Virus record (IMG/VR): IMGVR_UViG_3300030430_004280
Location: 311-37,321 of that record
Source of the DNA: a virus
DNA: 37,011 bases
Direction: 5' to 3' (one strand)
Of the stretch, positions 19,401 to 26,308 are shown one piece after another (position 1 is the stretch's first letter; each line of letters starts with the position of its first letter). The position numbers and the translations under genes are program-made. A model generated the notes under the pieces. It was not told the DNA's origin, ran no database searches, and saw only the letters and a list, made by a program, of their open reading frames with translations.

Positions 19401-22400
19401 GAATAGTTACCTGGCCCATATCCAATATATTCAAAGGTATGACCAGAAGCACGAATACTAGAGAATCTATGTAACTCAGATGGAACTACATTTATTTTTC
19501 TCATCAATTCTCCCTTTTCATGAGCAACAGATTGGGTTCCCAATACACCTCTGAAAATTGTCATCGTAACGGTGTTACTAGAACTCTTGCTTTTTACTCT
19601 TACAATTTCATTTCCAACTTGTAAGAAATCACCAGATTTAAAAGCAGTTGTATTTTCTACATTTACATTTGATAGACCCTGTGCATTACCTGCGGTTGCG
19701 ATTCCACTTGATGATTTGATAGTAACACCAATACCTGTTGCTAATGGTGATAAAGCACCTGAGATTTTTTCAGAAGCAAGTGAACTATCTTGACCAAATG
19801 AATTTAGACTGTATCTGTAAAGTTCAGCACCAGATTCACCACTTGTTGAAATACCAACATGTGCTTTCATTGTAAATGTTGTAACTCCAACTATTTCCTT
19901 GACAATAAAATCAAATCCATTATACACAGAGGCAGCACCTCCAGTTAATCCTGCAATTTTAATTTTATTTCCAACTGCCAGATTGTGATTTACACTTGTA
20001 GTAACAGTAACAATTCCAGTCGAAGTTGTATTTGCAACACCAACTATATTAGAAATTCCAACTGCCTCGTCAAGTAAAGTGAATACACCACTTGTTAAAC
20101 TAACAGGCCCTGTGTAAATACCCGCAGAAGTTCCCGATGTCTGTCCTTTCTGTACATGTGTATAAGTAACTGATTTTGTGCTCGGAACACCTGTGATTTT
20201 ATATAATCCATTAAAGGCACCATTTGTTCTATTCGTAGTCTCACCTACACCGATTACCTGTATGACATTATTCACAGAGTTATTAATACTTGTGACTTCT
20301 GCAACTCCAGATGTTCCACCATCTATTGCTAAAGTTTGTCCTATTCCATATGCAGATCCACCATCAACAATTTCAATTGAGGTTATAGTTCCACCAGATC
20401 CAGTTACAACTTTAGCAGTTGCTCCATTTCCATTGTTACCGCTTTGATCAGTTAATGTAAGATTATATCTTGTTGTATTATTACCATATCCAGTTCCAAA
20501 AGAATCAATTGAAAGTCCTGTGATTGCATTTAGATTATGTTCTATATCAGATGTCAAAGTTGTGATACCAGAACTATTACTCTCTGCAAAAGTGACTGCG
20601 AATCCAATACGGTTATCTCTTATGTAATTAATTGCTGCTTCTTTTGTAATACTATTCAATGGATTATTGAGAGTTACTTTACCCAAATTTGAATTTGAAG
20701 CCGCAGATACACATTGAACTGGATCATTGTTTGGGTTATCCTTGTCAACAGTTGGATATAAGTTTAAGAAACTTTGTTTATATTTTAAATCAGAAAATTC
20801 AGAAACAGTAGGAGATAAATTACCAATTAAACAAGTTAGATAGTAAATACCATCTTGTTGAGTAGAAATATAATCCTGAATTGTTTCAACTTCCTGAACT
20901 GTATATGTTGTGTCATATTCACTTCTTGAAAATACTGGTAGATCTGAAGGAGTAAGATTATTTGCACTTGCACGAGCATCAGTTACAACTCCCACAAATG
21001 ATTCAGGTGCAACTCCGAAGTTTAAATTTGTATTTGTATATGTAAATGTTTTTGATGATGGTGTCGATGAAACAGTAAAGGATCCATTATATCCTGAATT
21101 ATTAGCACCTGTTGTGTTAGTTGAACTTCTTACCTTACTAACTGTAATTTTATCTCCAACACTTAATTTATGTGCGATCTCTGTTGTTACGACACTCTTT
21201 GTTGAATCACTAGCATCAGTTGCAATACCTGCAATAATTCTAGGGTTACGATTACTAATTACACTATTAATTATACTATCTTCTCCAACAGTTTTAGATT
21301 CCTGTAGAACATAATTTTTCTCTGGTTTCTTTGCAATATTTGCACCAGTAAAGTCTTTTGGAATTACATAACGTAATCTGTAAATACGATCATTTAATGC
21401 ACGAGTTTCAGATTTTCTTGTTACATATGTTGCCGAGTTATTAGATCCAATCTCTGTTGAAAATCCAACGATTCCCTCATAAATTTTATTTGTTGTAGTT
21501 GTTGAGGAACTGAGAATATACCAATTCTTTTTATCCTCGTCATATTGTATTGGGTGTCCAATTTCACCTGGTAACTTATCATTTACTATACTCTGAACAG
21601 TAAGAACACCACCCCTTGTGTTTATGGTTTCTACAATCTCTTTTCCTGAAAGAGCATCGTTCACTGTGTTTGCTAGTTTAATTTGTGTAGGATTACTTTG
21701 GGGGATAGCAAAATATTTTCTACCAATTTCAATTCCATCAGGAGTTCTACCATCATCACTAAAGATTCGAATAGATTCACCTGCAAGGAAATTATGATTT
21801 GTAGTAAGAGAAATTACATTTGAACTAATACTGTTTGCAATTCCAACTCTACCGACAGTAAACTTTTTCTCAGATGTTGGCCCATCACCTGACTCAACTT
21901 GCATAAGGATTGGAGATGAATAAATTCTACTTATACCACCTACATTTACATTCAAAAATAACTTATCATCTATCTTTGCACCAATTCTGAAACCATTTAT
22001 GATACTGGTTGGTGGATTACTTTTATCTTTTTCATCAATAATGTAAAGTCTTGATGTTGTGGCAGTTGAAACTGTTGTAGCAGGATCTAAAGATCTCCAA
22101 ATAATATTTGTCTCTTCTTTTTCTAAATCTTTTGGTGGTACAATGTGTGTTATGTAACCTGTATCATCACGATTGAATGCATTTGGTTTGAATCCTTTTG
22201 ATACTAATGCTTTATTACCAAAGTTAGAGTTGGAGTTGGTAATTGACTGCTCTCCACCAGACTCTGCTAAGAAATGATTTGAAAAACCAATCGCAAAAAC
22301 AGAAACTGCCTGAATGAATGCATCGTTTGATACCTTTATGTGGAAGTTATCATATCTCTTTCTGTATTGTGAATCTGGATTCAAATATAAAGGAGTGTTT

Positions 22401-23731
22401 ATATCTGGATCTGCTGCAGCATTGACACTATTTAAATAGTCACCAACAGATGGTTTATAAATTACAAATGCTTTATCATCTTTCTGTAGTCCAATACCAG
22501 TAAACTGAGCAACAACCATAGATTTAAATCCAGTTGCTTTTGATCCATCAGCATGAAGACCACACATACCAAAGACAGATCTGAGTGAACAGTTAAAGAT
22601 ATAAGGTGAAGCACCTGTAACTGTATCGGCCTCAATGATAACTTTTGCATTTGCAAGATCCGAAGCACTTATACTATCGTCAATAGCATCTGAATTTAAT
22701 TGATATGAGAATTGCCTATCACTTCCAATACCAGTGACTCTATATGTTCCATTGTAAAGATCAGTTGACCCAACACCAGTGATTAAAATTTGATCATCAA
22801 CAGTTAAACCGTGATCATTCTCTGTTAAAGCAACTGCACTTAAACCACTAGAGATTAATTCTTCAATTTTATTGTCGTTTGCAGACAGATCACCGACAAT
22901 TTTAGTTTCTGGTGTATTTGGTTCAAAGTCTTTATTAGTTGGAAAGTCAGCAATTACTCTATTTCCAGTATTAGAACCATACGCATTCATCAACTTGAAA
23001 TAATACATTTCCAAGTCTGTAGTAGTATATGTGACAGATCCTGATCCAGTCACACTATTTTGACCATCTGCATACTCAAAACAAGTTAATTTATGATGTG
23101 ATATGTTTGGATTTCTTTTTTCTGTGAAGTTTTTACTATAATATACTGACTGATTCGCATCAAACATACTGAATTGCCAGAAGTAGCAACCACCAGTTAC
23201 ACGGAAGAGTGCAGATCTTGGTATAACATCATCACCAAAGTCAGGATTAGGTACGTATAATGGTCTTACCTTTGTTTTTCGAAGGTCTAAACCTACGATT
23301 GAGGTTCCTTTTGGAACAATTACACCACCATGAACTGAATTGAACTTATGTAAAATATTATCTGCATCATTTAAATCAAATATTGAGTCGTTTTTTAATT
23401 CTAAATTTGTTGTTCCAGTAATATCTACATCGTTTACATTAAAATATTTTAAACCACCATCATCTTTGATACGTAATCCTGGTCTATTATCTACTACATG
23501 TTCACCAGGATATAACAAAACTGTGGTTCTATCAAACTTATCATTATTAAATCCTGATTGATATGTAAATCTAGCTGCTTCTATCAATGCCCTTTGTATC
23601 GTAACAAAAGGTCTTGTTAAAGAGTTTCCTTTATTATCAAAACTATCTGTAGCATCTAAGTCAGATGGGTTTACATATAATATATTACCATCAGTATTTA
23701 CTAGAAAATTTTCTAACCTTGAAAGGGGCAT
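16430..23731 (-). CDS. Giant modular tail fibre/structural protein with beta-helix, 2433 aa
   Basis: This is the longest gene of the window. The N-terminus (MPLSRLENFLVNTDGNILYV, then RPFVTIQRALIEAARF and TVLLYPGEHVV) resembles the first turns of a pectate-lyase-like fold. HGL...YNG...FTY modules ('GD-x-I-x-I-x-G-V ... YNG-x-Y-x-V-x-x-I') occur near residues 328, 880, 1172 and 1270. A G-x-GY repeat lies near 1080-1150. A GIRTATPSYELDISGTV fibre motif is near 1580. A pectate-lyase-3-type right-handed beta-helix (ALADAVANISAAGASYLSLP ... MTFDGNSSNN ... NSTIVDGG) spans about 1925-2165. Such helices bind or cleave polysaccharides; I see no assured catalytic residues. A late-promoter box lies 33 bases upstream of the start, but no strong Shine-Dalgarno site is visible. 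Its length suggests a tail-side fibre or tail-spike-like protein. Confidence 0.8.
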   Translation of the reverse strand: MPLSRLENFLVNTDGNILYVNPSDLDATDSFDNKGNSLTRPFVTIQRALIEAARFTYQSGFNNDKFDRTTVLLYPGEHVVDNRPGLRIKDDGGLKYFNVNDVDITGTTNLELKNDSIFDLNDADNILHKFNSVHGGVIVPKGTSIVGLDLRKTKVRPLYVPNPDFGDDVIPRSALFRVTGGCYFWQFSMFDANQSVYYSKNFTEKRNPNISHHKLTCFEYADGQNSVTGSGSVTYTTTDLEMYYFKLMNAYGSNTGNRVIADFPTNKDFEPNTPETKIVGDLSANDNKIEELISSGLSAVALTENDHGLTVDDQILITGVGSTDLYNGTYRVTGIGSDRQFSYQLNSDAIDDSISASDLANAKVIIEADTVTGASPYIFNCSLRSVFGMCGLHADGSKATGFKSMVVAQFTGIGLQKDDKAFVIYKPSVGDYLNSVNAAADPDINTPLYLNPDSQYRKRYDNFHIKVSNDAFIQAVSVFAIGFSNHFLAESGGEQSITNSNSNFGNKALVSKGFKPNAFNRDDTGYITHIVPPKDLEKEETNIIWRSLDPATTVSTATTSRLYIIDEKDKSNPPTSIINGFRIGAKIDDKLFLNVNVGGISRIYSSPILMQVESGDGPTSEKKFTVGRVGIANSISSNVISLTTNHNFLAGESIRIFSDDGRTPDGIEIGRKYFAIPQSNPTQIKLANTVNDALSGKEIVETINTRGGVLTVQSIVNDKLPGEIGHPIQYDEDKKNWYILSSSTTTTNKIYEGIVGFSTEIGSNNSATYVTRKSETRALNDRIYRLRYVIPKDFTGANIAKKPEKNYVLQESKTVGEDSIINSVISNRNPRIIAGIATDASDSTKSVVTTEIAHKLSVGDKITVSKVRSSTNTTGANNSGYNGSFTVSSTPSSKTFTYTNTNLNFGVAPESFVGVVTDARASANNLTPSDLPVFSRSEYDTTYTVQEVETIQDYISTQQDGIYYLTCLIGNLSPTVSEFSDLKYKQSFLNLYPTVDKDNPNNDPVQCVSAASNSNLGKVTLNNPLNSITKEAAINYIRDNRIGFAVTFAESNSSGITTLTSDIEHNLNAITGLSIDSFGTGYGNNTTRYNLTLTDQSGNNGNGATAKVVTGSGGTITSIEIVDGGSAYGIGQTLAIDGGTSGVAEVTSINNSVNNVIQVIGVGETTNRTNGAFNGLYKITGVPSTKSVTYTHVQKGQTSGTSAGIYTGPVSLTSGVFTLLDEAVGISNIVGVANTTSTGIVTVTTSVNHNLAVGNKIKIAGLTGGAASVYNGFDFIVKEIVGVTTFTMKAHVGISTSGESGAELYRYSLNSFGQDSSLASEKISGALSPLATGIGVTIKSSSGIATAGNAQGLSNVNVENTTAFKSGDFLQVGNEIVRVKSKSSSNTVTMTIFRGVLGTQSVAHEKGELMRKINVVPSELHRFSSIRASGHTFEYIGYGPGNYSTSLPQKIKKQIEPESELLAISREEKGGVTFFSGMNDRGDFFSGQKEEPKELFLGDVGDSNFAIFDDVFIRNTLRVGGGPNQNLPSEFNGPVNFTNKVTSTDAEDGIEAIKLLVKGNALNNPLFQVGDDTSPSLLVNKATQNVGIRTATPSYELDISGTVRADVYENFKLTDLPDETEEPTYARNRIIKVKDDGSGYEMIDPHELSAYELRSLGVSNDGTIYAGTGANAGGKFRISGISTSKFFVGERVKIFGVTASGDNVTVADPLITGGGSDVKITQVPSAGFSTSATYYYWQAQYNMRNGKVGIATQISPSGTYGGGPYVGIANTVIASFNDQNHNVLTLRRSGTENGILIYRQIHIHGNQSAPLANKISANHADVNDAKLIAVLGQKELGSSTADISWIDYGVYEQPFWTAKGTVNEFLGHDADTTLTHQIHFPTVVGVNTGVKRRGWEIAEITNIGSGNIRVAGNFLTNGVTGFGTANSVKVVHDNTKALADAVANISAAGASYLSLPSGTYLTNSLVLPTEFTLKGTGKNSIIKLQYYGTDENSVGSGGTSGNSLSFNGNLVGVAITNPTDITISDMTFDGNSSNNIMFELDNDNNLLSFEGGTSMLFKDMEIRNSSGGGFFARNSKRISVENSTIVDGGQTERFNIRPLDVQSSETVRINDCLFENFAGPLDLSVTTVVSTGGNIIRNCGSGLDAYATGKINTQNNVILGPSDEFIATPDIYDTDFDSINITIDKDTDFEGPSLLYVEDGEGKDLSKGKVSITAGIGTMVGLFSTTRTATLGDTFIDFDILTQDSVPEGIGREDGYVQLKMPSSKTATLATYAGVGATALGYEILGEEFRQIPAGFTTFIGIQTGYWAGKVGAGQSGQYMSDISTGAGCTQYVLVLSEASQHTAISIGDFVQLPQHTMSPDLTLGVNAGMKDENNATLASAVKGLRVCEKQGGKIVVTGFTTDPQAHSPTDKVGDYISIRRIFTIAKGRVGVI

Positions 23732-23764
23732 CGTATTAGCACACTAAATTTTTTTCTTCTGTCT

Positions 23765-23772
23765 TATTTATC
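23765..23772 (-). promoter_or_regulatory. Late-promoter box GATAAATA
   Basis: On the minus strand this reads GATAAATA, matching the NATAAATA late -10 element. It lies in the 103-base gap, 33 bases upstream of the ATG of the 2433-aa gene and directly after the terminator element 23775-23814. That arrangement suggests the upstream transcript ends and the giant fibre gene starts its own late transcript here. Confidence 0.6.
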
Positions 23773-23774
23773 AC

Positions 23775-23814
23775 AAAAGGTTTGGGACTGATTTTAGGCC
23801 CGAATTTTTTTTCC
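23775..23814. terminator. Intrinsic terminator-like hairpin with T-tracts
   Basis: TTTGGG (23781-23786) pairs with CCCGAA (23799-23804), with one G-U pair, followed by eight Ts (23805-23812) on the plus strand. Read on the minus strand, the hairpin is preceded by eight As and followed by CC and TTTT. The longer T-tract faces the plus strand although only minus-strand genes flank it, so use as a minus-strand terminator for the 76-aa gene is only moderately supported. Confidence 0.45.
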
Positions 23815-23844
23815 ACCCTTTTTGCAATTAAAAGTTAATTTTGA
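23775..23844. repeat. Dispersed 70-bp intergenic element, copy 2
   Basis: Ungapped alignment to 4741-4810 with about 53 of 70 identical positions. The copy runs into the last codons and stop (23835-23837) of the 76-aa gene. The hairpin is kept although its bases differ: position 8 of the aligned block is T opposite G in copy 1 and G opposite C here, and position 10 is A opposite C in copy 1 and G opposite C here. Confidence 0.65.
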
Positions 23845-24065
23845 TTTTGGGGTGACTCATCTTCATCCTCCAAAGAATCAAGAACCTCTTTTAATTTTTC
23901 ATAGTAAAGTGGTTCACCACGTAACTCAGCAAGTTTGGCAATCGCAACTGACTCAACACAAGTCCAGTATGTTTCTCCACTTACAACATGCTCATCAGTA
24001 AAGTATGCTGCAATATCCTCTTGAAGATACTGAAGTTCTCTTAGTGTTTCTCTCTGAATTTCCAT
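23835..24065 (-). CDS. Small acidic protein, 76 aa, function unknown
   Basis: I do not recognise this protein. It is mostly helical by inspection: MEIQRETLRELQYLQEDIAAYF, a central GETYWTC segment, and a strongly acidic C-terminus (DSLEDEDES) ending PQNQN. There is no membrane segment. A CATAAATA late box ends 19 bases before the ATG, so the leader would be very short, and no Shine-Dalgarno sequence is visible. The last two codons and the stop lie inside dispersed repeat copy 2, so the C-terminal residues are partly set by that element. Possibly a structural accessory or assembly factor; inferred only from position. Confidence 0.65.
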   Translation of the reverse strand: MEIQRETLRELQYLQEDIAAYFTDEHVVSGETYWTCVESVAIAKLAELRGEPLYYEKLKEVLDSLEDEDESPQNQN

Positions 24066-24084
24066 ATACTGATGAGTTTCTTTT

Positions 24085-24092
24085 TATTTATG
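24085..24092 (-). promoter_or_regulatory. Late-promoter box CATAAATA
   Basis: On the minus strand this reads CATAAATA, fitting the NATAAATA late element. It overlaps the stop codon of the 275-aa gene and lies 19 bases before the ATG of the 76-aa gene. The predicted transcript would have only about a dozen leader bases. Confidence 0.5.
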
Positions 24093-24915
24093 GGTTGAAT
24101 CTAACAAGCATAGTCAAACAAGTTGTAGTGTCAGTGGCATCAATTGTTACATAATTTATTCTATCACCTGCTGCGAAATCCATTAATGATGAGTAATTCG
24201 CATTGTTTTTTGTAACTGTTCCCGAACCAGTGGTGGTTGTAATTTGATCACTGGCACCACCTTGTGTTACTCCATTCTTTGATGGTTGAAAAGTTCCAGC
24301 ATCACTTCCACCAGATTTTGATATAGTAACGACGACAACTTCACCAGCAAAAGGCATTGCAGGCCCTTGATTATCAACTGCACCATTTCCAAATGAAAAC
24401 AATTGATTAGCGAGAGTGGCACCACTATGTTCACCGATTAGAGTGTGTAATGTTCCCTTTATTAAACCATTTGATTCGATGCTAAGTTTTTCTGTTGTGC
24501 CAGTGAGAGGATCTGTTGTTCCTGTATTATTTGTTGTTCCTGTTCTAAAACTAATTCCACCAGCAGTGCTAATATTATTAGAAATAACTAATGTATTACT
24601 ATTTTGTCCAACGAAACCAGCAGTCTTATCACCATCTTGTTTAAACCATATCTGTGGATTAGAAAATTCATCATTATCATCTGTGTCAGATTCAATGATT
24701 AAAACACAATCACTATTTGCAGTGCCTGATGAAATATGTAACATTCCATCTGGATTAGTAGTTCCGATACCGATGTTAGTGTCTGCAATAATGCTGCTAC
24801 AGTCTATGGTTTGACTTGGAGATATACCATAGGTGCTACCATTTGTTAGCATACCATCTAAAGTTTCGTTTCCGACACCAATACTAGTATCAATACCAGC
24901 ATAATATTTTGCCAT
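24088..24915 (-). CDS. Short tail-fibre-like structural protein with GIGT motif, 275 aa
   Basis: The N-terminal half carries NIGIGTTNPDGMLHISSG near residues 47-64, the same fibre motif as in the plus-strand fibre gene, followed by FVGQNSNTLVISNN and TEKLSIESNGLIKG fibre blocks. The C-terminal half (MPFAGEVVVVTISKSGG ... FAAGDRINYVTIDATDTTTC) is a beta-sandwich-like end domain seen in short marine phage fibres and decoration proteins. The start overlaps the preceding stop (TGATG, 24917-24913) and is preceded by GGAGG with eight bases of spacing, so expression is well supported. It would sit on the tail or baseplate surface. Adsorption versus decoration cannot be decided. Confidence 0.75.
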   Translation of the reverse strand: MAKYYAGIDTSIGVGNETLDGMLTNGSTYGISPSQTIDCSSIIADTNIGIGTTNPDGMLHISSGTANSDCVLIIESDTDDNDEFSNPQIWFKQDGDKTAGFVGQNSNTLVISNNISTAGGISFRTGTTNNTGTTDPLTGTTEKLSIESNGLIKGTLHTLIGEHSGATLANQLFSFGNGAVDNQGPAMPFAGEVVVVTISKSGGSDAGTFQPSKNGVTQGGASDQITTTTGSGTVTKNNANYSSLMDFAAGDRINYVTIDATDTTTCLTMLVRFNP

Positions 24916-25667
24916 CAGAGTGTCCTCCTATCATAATGATATCCAGCAATTGAATACTGATCATTCTTGCCTGGATAATCTTCAGGTGAGTTTCCTTCAT
25001 ACTCTGGAATCAAACGTTCACCATCTTTTCTTTCACCATAAACTATGTAACTACAGTGAGTTGGAAGATTACTGTGATTCTTAACTATAATTCTATTCTT
25101 CGCAACTGTATAATATAAGTATTGATAAGTTCCAATCGGAGTTAGATGCACGGTGATTGTTTTGGTATCAACTAAGTCTTTCCAGTAATCAGGAAGTTCA
25201 ATAAATTCACTGTCTTTTAGAATACCTCGATAATATACACCACCTTCTGGGCCTTCCAAACAAACGTATCTAAGTCTATGATTTTCTTTAGTTGGATGTT
25301 TAATATCAAATCCTTTCCAACCTTGACTATTGATACTTCCTCTAAAAGTTGAATACGTTGTACCACTAATCGTAGCGTTACCAGTAACTCTAAGATTTGC
25401 TGATATTCTCATGTCAGCAAAAAATTGACTGGTTCCTAAAACATAAAGAGAGTCAGAGAAAGGAAGTTTAGATACAGAATCTACTGTTCCTATTGTAACT
25501 GCTGCTCTTGCACCTTGCTTTGCTTCACCAAAAATTGATATTCCACTGCAAGTAAACAAACCAGTTTTCTTATATGGAACTTGATTTCCAGTGTCTTTTC
25601 CCCTTGCCCAGTTATTTGATCCAACGTGAAGACCAATAGTTTCAATTGAAATATTTTTAATCGTCAT
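24915..25667 (-). CDS. Fibre/baseplate-associated protein with LEGPEGGVYYRG domain, 250 aa
   Basis: Residues about 100-125 (LRVTGNATISGTTYSTFRGS) are a fibre-like beta segment. Residues about 128-200 read HRLRYVCLEGPEGGVYYRG, then a LPDYWKDLVD stretch and TITVHLTPIGTYQYLYY. This domain is a recurring C-terminal module of marine phage fibres and of proteins with intramolecular chaperone ends; its function is not established to my knowledge. The tail (PEYEGNSPEDYPGKNDQYS) is acidic and Pro/Tyr-rich. The ATG overlaps the stop of the needle gene (ATGA, 25667-25664), so it is co-translated with the hub genes. This suggests a protein tied to the baseplate centre or a central fibre rather than a host-range fibre, but that is inference. 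Confidence 0.7.
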   Translation of the reverse strand: MTIKNISIETIGLHVGSNNWARGKDTGNQVPYKKTGLFTCSGISIFGEAKQGARAAVTIGTVDSVSKLPFSDSLYVLGTSQFFADMRISANLRVTGNATISGTTYSTFRGSINSQGWKGFDIKHPTKENHRLRYVCLEGPEGGVYYRGILKDSEFIELPDYWKDLVDTKTITVHLTPIGTYQYLYYTVAKNRIIVKNHSNLPTHCSYIVYGERKDGERLIPEYEGNSPEDYPGKNDQYSIAGYHYDRRTL

Positions 25668-26308
25668 TCATCTAATCCTCCAAAGGGATCATTAAATTGT
25701 GTTATCTTATCGACAGGTAAACCACCATAAAAAGAACTTAGTTCATCAAAGAAATCAGGTGCAAGATCTACATCAACTCCTGAAGTAGTATCTATAGAAT
25801 TACTTTCACAGTGTATTCCAACTGCTGCCCCACCATTTATAAACAATTCTCGATTTGAATCAAGATTCATATCTGCACCAGCTAAGATATCTGTTTGAGA
25901 ACCTGATCTCATTCTAACATTATCTTTGGCATCTATGTATATGTTCTTCTTTGCGTTAAGAACAATGTTTCTGCCACATAGTTCAATATCACTTGCCTTT
26001 GATGTGATGAATATTCTACCATGTTTACATTCAACTTTAAAAGCAATTCCCCCCTCTCCTGTAACCTTACCATCTCCGATACTCGCATCGTCTCCAGAAT
26101 ATATCTCTAAATTTTTGCCTGCTCTTATTTTACCTATACCACCTTCATAAAAATGAATTCCTTGTGATGATTGAGTTGTCATGCACAATTCTGCTGTACC
26201 ATGTTTTTCTGTTGGATGTCCACCAGACATGGTAAATGTTGGAAAAACTCTTTTATAAAAACGTTGAAATTCGTCTTTAAATATTTCTCTTATTTCCTGT
26301 TCTGTCAT
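25664..26308 (-). CDS. Cell-puncturing needle: beta-helical gp5C-like protein, 214 aa
   Basis: The middle of the protein (about residues 50-165) is a run of short alternating beta repeats, for example GKNLEIYSGDDASIGD, GRIFITSKASDIELCGRNIV, LNAKKNIYIDAKDNVRM and MNLDSNRELFINGGAAVGI. This is the pattern of the triple-stranded beta-helix at the C-terminus of T4 gp5 and related spike proteins that pierce the outer membrane. In T4 this helix is fused to gp5; here it is a separate gene directly downstream of the gp5-like OB-fold gene, overlapping by TAATG (26310-26306). The start has a strong GGAGG six bases upstream, inside the last codons of that gene. The acidic end (FNDPFGGLDE) could be where a tip protein binds. 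Confidence 0.75.
   Translation of the reverse strand: MTEQEIREIFKDEFQRFYKRVFPTFTMSGGHPTEKHGTAELCMTTQSSQGIHFYEGGIGKIRAGKNLEIYSGDDASIGDGKVTGEGGIAFKVECKHGRIFITSKASDIELCGRNIVLNAKKNIYIDAKDNVRMRSGSQTDILAGADMNLDSNRELFINGGAAVGIHCESNSIDTTSGVDVDLAPDFFDELSSFYGGLPVDKITQFNDPFGGLDE

Noticed and set aside
24416-24814. 132-codon open frame on the plus strand
   Set aside because: It is antisense to the well-supported GIGT fibre gene and its composition is the complement shadow of that gene.
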